In this document: positions 23,199-35,043 of the stretch, one piece after another
Layout: the number at the start of each line of letters is the position of its first letter
Position numbering within the stretch: the first letter of the stretch is position 1
Source: Puccinia triticina
Lineage: Eukaryota > Basidiomycota > Pucciniomycetes > Pucciniales > Pucciniaceae
Assembly: GCF_026914185.1 (NCBI RefSeq)
Contig: NC_070571.1
Span: 1,488,001-1,552,000, forward strand
Reading direction: 5' to 3'
Length of the DNA stretch: 64,000 nt
Translations under genes and position numbers: made by a program
The notes under the pieces: generated by a model
Told to the model about the DNA's origin: nothing
Database searches by the model: none
The model's input: only the letters and a program-made list of their open reading frames with translations

Positions 23199-26100
23199 GG
23201 CTGGGTTGCTTTGAGCAGGTGTGCTCAAGGCAGAGGAAGGAGCTGCAGTTACCCCAATGGCTTGAAGGGATCTTTTGATTGTGCATCTTCCTGTTGGCTT
23301 GGTCAGGAAATCTGCGAAGTTGTTGATCGTTTGAATGTAGTGAAGAGCAATGAGCTTTGAAGTAACAAGCTCACGGACGAAGTGAAGGCGGATGTCCATG
23401 TGCTTGGTACGGAATCCGTTCTGAGAGATTTCACTCCTAGCGAGATCAATCGCGCCTTGATTCTCAACACCTACGAATATTTGATGAGGTGTGTATTCAA
23501 GGTTTATTTCCTTGATGAGGTTTGCTAGCCATGCGATTTCGCGGCCTAGGTCTGACAGAGCTTTGTATTCTGCTTCTGTCGATGAGAGTGAGACGGTCGA
23601 TTGTCTTGATGCCTTCCAAGAGATGAGTTGCGACCTTGTTAGGACCGCATATCCTGTGGCCGATCTTCTTGTGTCTGGGCAGTTGCCCCAATCCGAGTCT
23701 ACATGGGCTCTAATTTCGAGGCTGGGTGATTTGGTGAAGACAAGCCCCACATGTTTCGTGCCGAGAAGGTAGCGAAACACCTGTTGTGCAGCATAGAAGT
23801 GTTGAATGCCCGGTTTTTCGAGGTGCTGAGACAGAACGCTGACTGCGTAGGAGATATCTGGGCGCGTGAGAACACTCAAATAATTGAGGGAACCAATTAG
23901 CGCACGATAGTTCACGTTGAGCCTTGACAGTTCTTCAATTTCTTCAGCTGTCGCCGCCTTGAGATGGCTTCTTGGATTCATAGGACACGATGCCGGTGTC
24001 GCCGAATCGAAACCAAATTCTGAAAGCTTTCTTTCAATGTACTGAGTTTGATGTACATGAAGGTGATCCTCAGATCGGTCGATGTTCATTCCAAGAAGAA
24101 ATGATGCTTCACCGAGGTACTTGATGTCAAATTCACGTTCCATTTCATTTTTGAATACTACCGGATTGCTGCTGATTATGACAATGTCATCGACGTGGCA
24201 GTACAGCCACGTTGGTGTACCGGAGGTGCGGAAGAAGACACAGGGATCTGCTACTGATGCTGAGAAGCCGATTGTCTTGAGATAGTCGCTTAGCCTCTTG
24301 TACCAGACTAACGAGGCCTGCTTGAGGCCGTAAATTGCCTTTTTTAGCTCGAATACGGTACCGTTCGGGCAGTTGTAGCCTTGGGGGGGGGTTAACGTGA
24401 CTGTGTCTTCAAGTGGGCATGTGAGGAATGCACTCCTCACATCTAGTTGATGGATCATTAAGCCGTTGTTGACTGCGAAAGATAGTAAGAGGCGGAGCGA
24501 AGCGGGCTTTCCCGTTGGGGCATACTTTAACTCAAAGTTGACTCCGAAAATTTGTCGGAAGCCTTGGGCGCAAATTCTTGCCTTGTACTCGACGATCTGA
24601 TTTTCGGGTCCGAGCTTCTTGCGATAAGCCCAAGTGGAGGCAATCGGATTGTCGGTCGGTCTTCTTTTTCTTTCTATCCAGACTTGGTGTTTTCTCATGT
24701 TGTTAATCTCCTATCCATTGCTGCTTGTCTTGACACTTCATGGCGTGGTGATGGGATTTCGGATCGGTTGAGATGGCTACGTAGCATACTGGTTTGCGGG
24801 CCCGTTTCCCTTCAATTATGTTGTCTTGCGTGACTGAGCTGACGATGTTTTCTGCTGGCGTGAAGTCTTTAACATATATCCAGCGCTTTCCAGCTTCCGG
24901 GCTGATTGGGTGCGAGTCCACTGGCGATTTGTTGAAGTCTTCATATTCTTCGCCCGGTGGTTGTGGGTCGTCTTGATCAATGCTCGAAGATTCTTCAAAT
25001 GGGAGTATAGGTTCTGAGTTGAAGATAGGAAGGGATGATTCAGGATTCTCCTGAGCATCGTGGCTCCTGTGCACCGCTCGACAGACTTGGAATGTGTTTT
25101 CTTCGAATCTGGCTTGCCTGGTGACCATGATTGCCTGATCTTCATGCCTCAGGATACGATAGGCTGAGAAGTCGTTGGTGTATCCAATCAGGGTGCCTTC
25201 CCAAGCGATGGGATCAAATTTGTTGTCCCTCTTGACCTTGTCCTTGAGAATCCAAGCGCGGCAACCGAATGGCTTGAAGAAGGCCAAGGTGGGCTGTATC
25301 TTCAGCAGGAGAGTTATCGGTGCGGTTCGGGATTTCGAGAGTGATGGTAGTGAGTTTGTTGTAGCAGCAGCTGTTATTACTGCCTCTCCCCACCATTCGG
25401 CAGCCATTCTGGAATGTAGGAGTATACATCGGGTCATTTCAATGAGCGTTCTGTTTGCGCGTTCAGCTATCCCATTGTGCTGGGGCGTGTAGGGAGGCGA
25501 TACGTTGTGCTGTATGCCTTCCTGCTGAAGGATCTCACCGAGGGCTTTGTTGCAGAATTCGCCTCCCCCGTTGGTAACAATTTTCTTGATTTGATTTCCT
25601 GTTTGTTTTTCAAATCTCGTCTTGAAGTCTACGATTGAGGCTACAGCGTCCGATTTTTCTTTCAGGAGGCTGACGTGGATATAGCCGGTATGCTGATCAA
25701 CCAGAGTCAGAAATTATCTGAATCCACTGTTTGTTGCGGGTTGAATCGGACCGACTAAATCTCCATGCACGACATTGAGGGACTTTTCGGTGGGCGAAAA
25801 TTTGCTCTTGAATGGTAGCTTCACCATCTTTCCTTGCATGCATGCGGAGCAGGCCAGTCTTTCCCTTGTCATGTTCTGATCTCCGACAATTGCTTTTATC
25901 CTGGCTGCACTTGCATGACCAAGTCTCTGATGCCATGCCGCAAAAGTGTTGATTGGGGCGGTGACGGTTGTGTTGTAAGCTGAACAGGCCGGTGTCTTCA
26001 CTCCTTTGACTTTGAAAAGATTTTCTTCGGTATTGATTAGAAGCTCGTGCTCATTGTTTAGCTTGACGATCATTCTGCCCTCCTTGTTTGTTATTTCGGC

Positions 26101-27345
26101 CCGCTCCTTGATGAGTTGAGCGAACGAAATTAGATTGGTCGATAGATTTGGGACTAAAAGTGCGTTGCGAAGAATGATCGTTGGCCCGTTCTTGAATTCT
26201 AGCTTGACCGTGCCTTGGCGAGTTCCCATCATTTCGGGGTTCTCATTTCCTGAACCCGTGACAATCGGCACATTCACATCAAACGAATCAGTGAAATATT
26301 CGATGGAGTTGAACATGTGTTGGCTTGCGCCAGAGTCCAATATCACTGAGTCCTTTTTGCTCTTCTGCGCGGAGGTCTGATAAGCAAAGCTTTGCGTTGG
26401 TCTGGATTCTCCGGCCATGGTGTTCAAATTGGTTGCCCTCTTCTTCGTCGGACGGAGTTCGGGATGAAGAGTCCAGCACTGTTCTTCTGCGTGCGCTGCG
26501 TCTGGGTTGTGTCTTCCTTGCTTGCAGGCTACAAAGGGTCTTTTTCTTGGATTTGTCGTGGTTGACAGAGCCGTGCCGGCAGGTGGATCGGATCCGGGTC
26601 CACTAGAGCTAGTCTTGAGTCGGGTCACTTGTTCGTGGTTGGCGATCAATCTCAGTTTATCAAGAAGCAAGAAAGGATTGGCCAGCGTCTCCATGTCACC
26701 AAGGATCCGTTCCATGACAATTGGCCTTCTTTCCGTGATAGTTTCGATTATGCTGACGCTTATGAGTTCGTTCATTACATTCAGTCCGATTGTACTGATC
26801 TCTGCCAATGCTGCCTCGACTTTTATGATGTACTTGAGCAAGTCATCGTTGTATGAGATTTGCAGGTATTGTGACCATACTCTATAGATTCCGTAGATCG
26901 TCGCAGTGGCGTAGTTATTCTTAAGTCGCATCCATATTTTGTGAGGATTGCGGCCACAAGTACTGCTGAGACTAGTTAGAATTTCGGGAACAATCTTGGA
27001 ATTGAGGATTAACCAAGCTTCGAGTTTCTGCTCTTTGACTTTCTCGTCGTCTGACTCCGAGGTGTCCTTTTCGACAACGGGCCAGAGTTTCTTGTACTCC
27101 ATGTATGCACTCATTGCGTTCTGCCAGTTCGCATAATTGCTGCCATTGAACGTTGGTATGACAATTATGTCCTTCTCTTCTTTTGATTTCGAAGTGACGG
27201 CCGTTGCTGGGTTTGGCATGCTGATTGGTGGAAGGGAACCTTGGCGAGTGGCAGTTGGCATCTTCGATCCTGCTCCTAGTTGCTGTTCGTCGAAATGAGG
27301 TTGTTTGAGCCGTTCGAGACTGTAAATCAGTAAGAATTGAGACAA
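22911..27345 (-). pseudogene. Copia-1 Gag-Pol polyprotein, two breaks
   Basis: Frame one (27345 down to 24703) encodes Gag, the protease motif ILDSGASQHMF, the pre-integrase zinc region (WHQRLGH...CSACMQGK) and integrase. A TAA at 25714-25716 interrupts it, and the frame then continues unchanged. The second integrase aspartate is asparagine (TNGGGEF where D.GGEF is expected; codon 25570-25572), so integrase should be inactive. A frameshift near 24700 moves into the frame 24698-22911, which holds intact reverse transcriptase (QLDVRSAFLTCPL, CHVDDIVIIS) and RNase H (DSDWGNC, STEAEYKAL). The exact Gag start is uncertain because the open frame extends back into the 5' LTR; an ATG before PTATRQGSLPPIS is plausible. 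Confidence 0.88.
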
Positions 27346-28174
27346 CTAAGAGGTTTCATTTCTAGTTAGAACTAAGCGCAATGAGAAATATATACATGAA
27401 AGAGGCATTGCGCCAGTAATGAAACAGAGTAAATTGAGTCTAGAGAGTGAAATAATATTCACCTAAGAGCAGGCGAAGTTACCGTGCTTCTGAGCTGAAT
27501 GGAATGTATAGAGAAAGAAAGCAGAATGCCTGAGGAAGATCTGAGGAGGAAGGGATCGGCACGAGACAGAAGAATTGCGGATTCTGTGGCATGCGTTAAG
27601 TCAGCATGTGTCTTGCCTGTCGTGCAACCGATTTTAAAGGAAAAGTACCTCTGTTTGTCTGCACACTTGTCCTGACGGTTATCCGTTATTGAGACAATGA
27701 CGTGGAAGTCCTGTTAAGGCTAAAAGGGGCAACGCCTATGTCAGCTACACTGTTCTACCAATGATTTTGGTGAGAGCACATAGTCTAAGTAGCTTACTCG
27801 TTGTTCGGTGAACTGATACAAGTGTATAGGTTGGAAGGGCTGTTGGTGATTCTATGATGTAACGAGCTATTGGGATTTGAGCGATGATTAGTCTGATGCC
27901 TCAGCTCCCAGCTCGAACAGGTCTCTTAAATACTCACAGGGTCGATTCTTCGATACCTGAGGCTGCCCTGATGTTGCTATGTTCTGAGCCCGATGTCTGC
28001 GCCCTCGGGTCTTGTCGCTCGTTTTATCTGCTGTAGCGGAGGTGAGACGACTATGTCAATAGACTGTGGCTTGTGTCTAGAGGGATGAAACAAGTGCTTA
28101 CGTTGCAGTGCATCGAAGCTTGTATCTCCCCTACGCCTCTTGGCGCTTTGCGCAGCGGAATCTGTATTCCGACA
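27329..28174 (-). repeat. 5' LTR of copia-1
   Basis: 846 bp. It differs from the 3' LTR by a one-base deletion in a G run, a few transitions and its inner terminal bases (AG instead of TG on +). As the promoter-bearing LTR it would drive leftward transcription of the polyprotein. Confidence 0.9.
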
Positions 28175-28607
28175 CAAACTCTGCCCTTCTATAGTATCAG
28201 ATAACAAGACCCACCAAGCTAAGCCTGGCAAGTTTTAATCAAGTGATAGGTCTGGTCTAGTTCCAGATGAAGTTGTTCAATGACAGGTATGTGAGAGTTG
28301 AGAGGGTTTATGATGACAGAAAGGGTGAAAGTTGACTTGATGTTTCCAGTGGGGGTTGAACACAGGTCCTCAAGAGGGTGATATAAGAAGTTGAGAGGAG
28401 TGTCTGGACTGAGAAGGGTATATGTCTCAGTTGGGAGTTGAACCAAGAACCGGGTAACTTGTGACAGGTGCGTGATATGCAACCAGGAGATATGAGAGTA
28501 TGAGAATATGAGAGTGAGCTCAGTGGTTATTGCAGATGAGAGGGATGATATGGTAATGTTATAAAGTGTAAGGGTGATGATAAAGGCTAATGGGTGATAT
28601 CTGTATA

Positions 28608-29824
28608 CACTTCAAGGATAATTAAATTTCCCAAAAAAAATACTCAAATTTTGAGGTTGGGAAAATCATTGAAAAAAAATCACTCCGTACTGAAAAAAAT
28701 GCAAACTGAGCGTGCTCAGCCAAAAAAATAAAAATGTGTCAGACTGAGTAAAAAACAATGGGGAACATTTTTGGGGTGATTTGTTGGACGGGCCTGCACA
28801 AGGCCCACATGGGCCCCTAACAGGCCCGTTGGGCCCATTGAAAAAGTAGTATTTGTTTGGAATTCCTATGCTCTGCTAAAATGTGAAATGGGTCAAACTG
28901 AATAAAAAACATGGGGGTACATTTTTGGGGAGATTTTTTGGACAGGCCTGAATGAGGCCCACATGGCCCCTACAAAGCCCACTGTGCCCATTGAAAGGGT
29001 AGCCTTGGTTAAGAAAGCATATGCTCAGCTAAGAAATAAAAATTTGTCAGACTGAGAAAAAACCCTAGGGGCACATTGTTGGGGAGGCTTTTTGGAAGGG
29101 CCTGCATCAGGCCCGTACGGGCCAACAGGTTTCCAAGGGGAAGGAAAGGGCCTGGAAATACATTCTGTGAGTGCACAAATGTCATGCAGATGTTGGAAGC
29201 CCTTCAATATCTTCTGTTGATTAGTGGTCAATTGGTGCTGTTCTGAAACATCATGTGGGCATTCTTAACCAAGACTACTTCTGGGTTGGCCAAACCAGCT
29301 TTGGGTTGGCCCTGACGGGCCTGATGCAGGTCTGTCAATAAGCCCTCCCCAAAAGTGTGGCCCCATGTTTTTTACTCAGGTTGACACATTTTTGTTTCTT
29401 AGCTGAGCATAGGCATTCTTGACCAAGGCTACTCTTTCAATGGGCCCAATGGGCTTTGTGGGGGCCAGGTGGGCCTCATTCAGGCCCGTCCAAAACATCT
29501 CCCTGAAAATGTAGCCCCTCATTTTTCATTCAGTTCAACCCATTTCACATTTTAGCAGAGCATGGGAATTCCAAACAAATACTACTTTTTCAATGGGCCC
29601 AACGGGCCTGTTAGGGGCCCATGCGGGCCTTGTGCAGGCCCGTCCAACAAATCAACCCAAAAATGTGCCCCATTGTTTTTTACTCAGTCTGACACATTTT
29701 TATTTTTTTGGCTGAGCACGCTCAGTTTGCATTTTTTTTCAGTACGGAGTGGCTTTTTTTCAATGATTTTCCCAACCTCAAACTTTGAGTATTTTTTTTG
29801 GGAAATTTGATTATCCTTGAAGTG
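28608..29824. mobile_element. CACTA-type foldback element with long arms
   Basis: Starts CACTTCAAGGATAATTAAAT and ends with the near-inverse, TTATCCTTGAAGTG. It is flanked by ATA (28605-28607 and 29825-29827). Each arm is about 500 bp and the loop under 200 bp. The arms contain repeated GGGCC-rich blocks (for example GGCCCGTTGGGCCCATTGAA) spaced by T/A-rich sequence. No protein is encoded. The CACT.CAAG terminus and 3-bp duplication group it with 13736-15500. Confidence 0.8.
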
Positions 29825-32595
29825 ATAACTGGTGGGTACTGAACTGAGGGAAAAAAAACTGGGGAGAGAGCTCCTTATATAGACAAATGTGAGGGATTTG
29901 AGCTACAAGGGGGACCCTGGATGAGGGAATTTAGCTGGTGGGCTGCATACAATTGGTGTCAGAAGATACTAAATACAGACAAAAAGTGGGGTGAGAAATG
30001 AAAGATGAGGTCATACTATGCAAGGAGTGCATAAACAAAGCGGGGAAATGTCAAATACAGAGGTACTTCATGCAAGGGGTGCATGAGTGGTGTCAGACTA
30101 ATGCAAGGAGTGCAGAAATGGGGTCAGAAGACTGCATGCAGCTGCAAGGGGTGCATAAATGAAGCGGGGACATGTCAAATACAGAAGAAATGGGGTTGGT
30201 CCCCTGCATATGCAGTGGAGATAAGAGGGATAGAAAAGAGTATGTGTTTGGCTGGGGCTGAGTATGCGTATACCTGGGAAAGGTGACTTGAGGGGTGTGA
30301 CAGGTTAATGACTGAGGCTGGCCGTGTCCATGAGGGTCCAAGAGGGTGTAACTTCCAATCCTGCGGGGTTCCAGTGACGCTTCCAGTGGTGACTAGGGGT
30401 AAAATTGGCCATAGAATCCATTTCTGAGGTCCATTTGGTGGTATCTTGAGGCCTAGGGTGAGTAAATATATGTCTGAGAAAAACTTTTGATTTTTCACTT
30501 TTCCGTCTACCACAATGTCACCAGATTTCATTGCCCTATCTGCTTCGACAACGCTGGCAAAATCAATGGATTGCAAGATCTGATTGGATAACTTTGGCGA
30601 GAGATTTTCTGATGCTTTACGGACGGCGGACCCGGTGAAGAAACGATTGTAGCACTGGTCAACAAAATATTTGATCTTATCTGAAGGAAGTTTGTGTAGT
30701 TTTGGGCCAAGTTCGCCATTATCAATACCCATGACAACCCTACAAAAATACATGTTCAATCTTTCAGTAGGTAGCCAAAAAAAAAGTAGATAGATAACGT
30801 ACATCAATAAATGGCATATGGTTGCCTCATGGATTTTTTCCATGTTCCGAATCATTAGGGTAAAGTCTTTCTTGTTGATAGGCTTTTCCAATGGAATTCC
30901 CAAAGCATCTAAGAAGCGCCAAGCACCAGAATCCCGACTGTCCGCAGAGTTACCTAAGTGGAGGGTGAAGATTTCTCCGGCAATATTCCAGAGAGTGTGT
31001 GCACCACCGAGAACGGAGAGGATAGTTGTGAGGTTTTCTTCATTCCTATGGTTTTGGATTCAGAGGTCTCGCAGGCTCTGAACATTTTTACAGGTTGCCA
31101 AGTCAGCATCAATGACCTGTAAGCGGTTGTAGAAGTCCTCCTCAGAAATTGAGGACTGTTGTAGGATTCCGTGAAAAACATTGGCGACTCCTTGCGACGA
31201 TTCATCCGAGGCAACCATCAACTTGAGCATGGTGATGTTTGGAGGGGTATGCAAAATCTGGTCAACTGTGGGTGGGGTTGTCTGAATCGGAATTTTGCGA
31301 TCAGTTGGCTCAATCAGCTATTTAAGGAGGACAGTGGCGATCTGAGACTTGATGACTTCCTTCCAATGAAGGTGTTCAGGAATGCTACCGTAAAGCAACT
31401 TTGGATGTATCTCCACAGATGCAGCTTTTGGCATGGCTTCTTTGAATGCTTGAAGGCTGATCTCGTTGCTGATAGCAAGGCTGTCATTGCTGGGTTGAGT
31501 CAATGTAGGTAGCCCCACGTACCGTGGAACATTTTGTTGTTGTGTCCTTGAGATTTGTCATGAACCCGCTGTTCAAAATCCAAATTATCAATGCAGAGGA
31601 ACGGGGGAATTGGGTCGTTTATTCTGTTGGTTATTGTCTTTGAAATTTTGAACACAGCTGCTCGTCCAAGGGTTTTCAATGCCAAAAGGGCAGTTTGTTG
31701 AGAGGAAGTTAGACCAACTTGTTGTAGGTACTTGTTGACCCGTTCAGAAACTGCGCACGCCAAGAACGTCAAGCTGTTTGAAATTTGCAGTCCGTTGTGC
31801 CTGCAATTGGCTATATAAGCAACCATTGCACAAATTGTTTTGCTGGTCTGTTTTGATGATTAAATAGCACTTTTCGGTTGCTCAAAAACATCAAACAACA
31901 TGAATGACAATGAAGAAAGAGCTCTTACAGTAATTACTTGTTGCTGATGATCTCTATGAGCATCAGGTCCATCCCCAAAGAGATCAGGCTTGTGTTCGTC
32001 GGCGTCAGAATTGTCAAGCGGGGCATCATCATCCTCACGGACTTCTGATTGGCTAGTTGGGGGAGAAGTCAGGTTGATTCGCATTTTGTTGGTGATGAGT
32101 TTGAACAGGAAGGGCATGTCATCTTCCACTAGCTTCTTATTGCGCAGGGTTTTTGTGTTGGAGTTAAAAAAGTCTACCTGGATTCTTTCAGAGCTATAGA
32201 ATCCACCCTTTGGAAAGTAACCGGTTGGAGGGGTCTTGTTTTGGACAATGATGGAGGCCTGAAATGACACAGGTAAGCCGCAGATAAATTAGTATACAAT
32301 TAAAGTTAAAAATTGAGAAGAATCAACTCACTTCATTGAGAATGAAGTCATGCCATGCAGTTATTCCCTTGTAACTCTTCTGAATATTGTCCCAAATGGT
32401 TTTCACAAGTCGAATAGTGGAGGGAATTCCAACAGGTGTGGACCAATATTGGCGTTCAACAGCAGCTGCCATGTCCAGGCTCTCAAGGAAAGCTGCGAGG
32501 AATGATTTTGGGGTAAAATCCATGGCCGCTATTAAGTCACAAACAAGCTGAATCTTATCCTTTTGTTCTTTTGGGCGAGGTGGTGGTGTTCAGTT

Positions 32596-33379
32596 TAGAG
32601 ATGGCCAGTGGGTACCCGTTTGGCGGTACCCGCCACTGCCCTTTGAGTACCCGTCTGCAGGTGCCGTGTACGGGTCCGGGTATGCAATTTGGGCCAGAAA
32701 ATCACCGGGTACCCGGGTACCAAACAGGTACCCGCCAATGTCAGCAGTGGATGGCCGGCCATCGAGTGGGGTACACGCCCCGCTTGATGACCGGACATCA
32801 AGCGGAGTACACACCCCGCTTGATGACCGGACATCAAGCAGGATACACATCTCACTTGATGGCCGGTGCACTCCATGACCAGCCATCGAGTGGGATGCGC
32901 ACTCGATGACCATTGACCGGTCACCGAGTACACACCCTGCTCGATGAACGGTCATTGAGTGGAGTACACACCCTCGATGACCGGCCATTGTTGAGCGGAG
33001 TACACACCTCCACATCCCACGCAATGACCGGACAGCGAGTGGGGTGATCACAATGGTCGGCCACTGAGCGGTGTGTGTACTCTGCTTGATGACCGGCCTA
33101 CACCCCCACTCAATGGCTGGTCATCGGGTTGAGTGCGCATCCCACTTGATGGCCGGTCATCGAGTGGGATGTGCACCCCGCTCAATTTGCGGTCATTGAG
33201 AGGGGTGTGTACATACCCCACTCAATCGGTCACCAGTGCGGTACCCGCGGTACCCGCCTCAAGTACCGCCGGTACCCGTCGGCGGGTGCCGTGTCCGGGT
33301 CTGGGTGTCCAAAATTGGAGAAATTCACAGCAAGTACCCGCACCCGTTGCGGGTACCCGGACCCGTTTGGCCATCTCTA
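32596..33379. mobile_element. hAT-like MITE with internal minisatellite
   Basis: The 12-bp terminal inverted repeats are TAGAGATGGCCA and its exact inverse. The 8-bp flanks GTTCAGTT (32588-32595) and GTCCAGTT (33380-33387) match at seven positions, as expected for the hAT superfamily. The subterminal regions are dense in GGTACCCG. The centre (about 32755-33230) is a degenerate minisatellite of TGATGACCGG.CATCAAGCGGG-type units with GTACACACCCC. Open frames over it only translate this repeat. It separates the DUF6589 start codon from the rest of that gene. Confidence 0.85.
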
Positions 33380-34185
33380 GTCCAGTTGAGCGTGATCTTT
33401 GAAGGCATTATGCTAGTCACTTTCTGAGCTCAGTCGGGGTAAATTTGACTATTTTTCGTGATGATTTGAGTGAGTTTTGTTTGGCCAAGGATATGGGCGC
33501 ACAAGCCAAACGGTCAGCAAACAAAAATGGTAAAGCCACACGCAACTCCTCCACTCCATCGCACAAAGAAGGAGCCAAAGGTCCCACGGCAACAACGCCG
33601 GCTTCCACTTGGCCACAAGTTACAACGCCGTGGCGGGGAGGCAACGTCGCCCCGGCCGCGCACCACATGCGTAGAACTTTTGGGGTTGGGTAGGGGATGT
33701 GATGAGATGGACTTACCGGGCGGGAACCAGATCCCAATGAATTGAGCAAGTTCTGTCGGACCGAGATCAATTGCTGTTGCCGATGAGGTGAGCAGGTCCC
33801 GTTGAGCGAACCAGATCCCGATGAATTGAGCGAGTTCCGTTCCGTCTGGTCGAGATTAGCCGTTGTTGCCGATGGAGCGGGTTCCGTCGGGCCTGGATTG
33901 ATCCCTTGATTCTTGGTATGTAGACCTTGCCTACAGGACTGTAGCTTACTGATCAAGGGTGATCGGAAAAAAAGAGGAAAAGGTACGGGAAAATTAATTT
34001 AAGATTTAATTACAGATCATGGGTATGGAGACAAGAGATCTCTGAGACCCGGAGTTTTCAAAAAAATATATAAGATACTTATAAGCTCAGAATTGAAAAT
34101 CTGAACAGACTAGAATGACGGCAAGATCAAGGCGAAAAAAATTAAGGTTTTTGGAGTTTGCAGGGTGTAGTGCCAAAAGAGTGTG

Positions 34186-34334
34186 CTCTACACCAAACTG
34201 GATTTCTGCTGTCACGCCACAAAACTGGGATTGCACGCAAGTCCCTCTACCAATGGTAGTGGGGTTGCACACACCGCCTCGCACCCCTCTGCCATACTGG
34301 GTACAAGGGACTTGCGTCAAGTTTGGTGTTGCAG
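34186..34334. repeat. Short inverted repeat with CAAGTCCCT arms
   Basis: Inner arms TTGCACGCAAGTCCCT (34231-34246) and AGGGACTTGCGTCAA (34306-34320) are inverse, and an outer pair CACCAAACT/AGTTTGGTG extends it. A second hairpin with the same CAAGTCCCTC core lies at 34973-35043. This suggests a tiny MITE family. Confidence 0.55.
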
Positions 34335-34972
34335 GTCAATGATGCAACGGCTGCCGACCACCGCGCACAGGACAGGGCAATTCAGAAATGAAATGAAGAC
34401 CCCATAAGCCAACCTACCAAATTCTCTGCCCTATTAAGAGGCATCACAGAAAGTGTTCAGCAGTTTATTGTCAGTAGTTGGAAAAAAGCAAAGCTCCTTA
34501 TTGGGTGCCAATGCAATTTAGCTTATCAGATGCTTCAAACCCTTTGAGTGTGCCAGAGTGTGCCACACCCGGTTTTGCTACAAATCTGGCCAAATAATTC
34601 ACCACAAAACATATGTCCAGTTGTGTACCTACAGCAAGATAGCTCAGAGTTCTGATAACCAACAAATACTTCCCAGAGCCGTCATCCTCTAGATTATGAT
34701 CAGGGAGTAGACTTCTGCAAAAACAAAGCTCATATTTGGAACCGGAGAGGCCTTTTTACCCCTTGTTATGCAGATTGCTTTGATTGGCTGCTGCTCTCTT
34801 CCCAAAAGGAGGGTCCAACCAAGCACTGGACTGCCACACAAGCTACAATGAAATGAGGGCTGTGGGATATTTGAGCCCAAAGTCTATCTGTAAACTGAAA
34901 ATAAATCCATGAAACAGAAAAAAATATGAAATGGTCTAAGCTTCTTGGAAAACACAATATGTAGATGCAAAC

Positions 34973-35043
34973 TTAACACAAGTCCCTCTCTATGCTCACA
35001 GGGCGCAAGCACCCTCTTGCTTGCAGGAGGGACTTGTGCCTAA
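34973..35043. repeat. Second CAAGTCCCT hairpin
   Basis: Arms TTAACACAAGTCCCTC and GAGGGACTTGTGCCTAA enclose about 38 bases, which hold an internal GGGCGCAAGC..GCTTGC stem. It is related to the hairpin 650 bp upstream by its core only. Confidence 0.55.

Larger units (their letters stand above)
22352..28174 (-). mobile_element. Ty1/copia LTR retrotransposon (copia-1)
   Basis: A complete element of 5823 bp lies between 5-bp duplications CAAAC (22347-22351 and 28175-28179). Its LTRs (22352-23198 and 27329-28174) differ at only about five positions, so insertion is recent. Transcription is leftward. The internal region encodes gag, protease, integrase, reverse transcriptase and RNase H in copia order. 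It sits inside the family T element and is younger than it. Confidence 0.92.
22284..30514. mobile_element. TIR element family T, long copy inside DUF6589 gene
   Basis: Ends TTGTAAGACTCAAAAGTGG and CACTTTTCCGTCTACCACA match the copy at 14044-14939. The 3-bp flanks are ATG at 22281-22283 and 30515-30517, and the DUF6589 reading frame resumes on either side. Without the nested copia (22352-28174 plus its duplication) it is about 2.4 kb. It also holds a CACTA-type foldback (28608-29824). No transposase frame is visible. Parts near 28180-28250 and 30300-30514 are similar to the short copy, so the long copy differs mainly by its insertions and middle. Confidence 0.78.
21656..33408 (-). pseudogene. 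DUF6589 protein gene, split by transposons
   Basis: Coding pieces on minus reassemble a DUF6589 protein. A start ATG at 33408 leads into the segment with IQLVCDLIAAMDFTPKSF (to 32332). Then come TPPTGYFPKGGFYSSERI (to 31929), SKTICAMVAYIANCRHNGLQ and IDNLDFEQRVHDKSQGHNNK with FHGTWGY (to about 31500), HTLWNIAGEIFTLHLGNSAD, and a part ending at 30518. It resumes at 22280 and ends at 21656. Two insertions split it: a hAT-like MITE at 32596-33379 and the TIR element 22284-30514. Other lesions are a frameshift near 31505, TAG at 31318 and TGA at 31060. DUF6589 is a fungal family of unknown function abundant in basidiomycetes. The frame is continuous across the MITE if the right-hand target-site copy is taken as ancestral. 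Family call is from recognition of the motif series. Confidence 0.78.

Noticed and set aside
32590..33051. Frames of 112-153 codons with repetitive protein
   Set aside because: They translate the minisatellite interior of the hAT-like MITE in several frames.
33493..33693. + frame MGAQAKRSANKNGK as a first exon of a divergent gene
   Set aside because: Composition is gene-like, but no continuing exon was found and a minus frame overlaps it.
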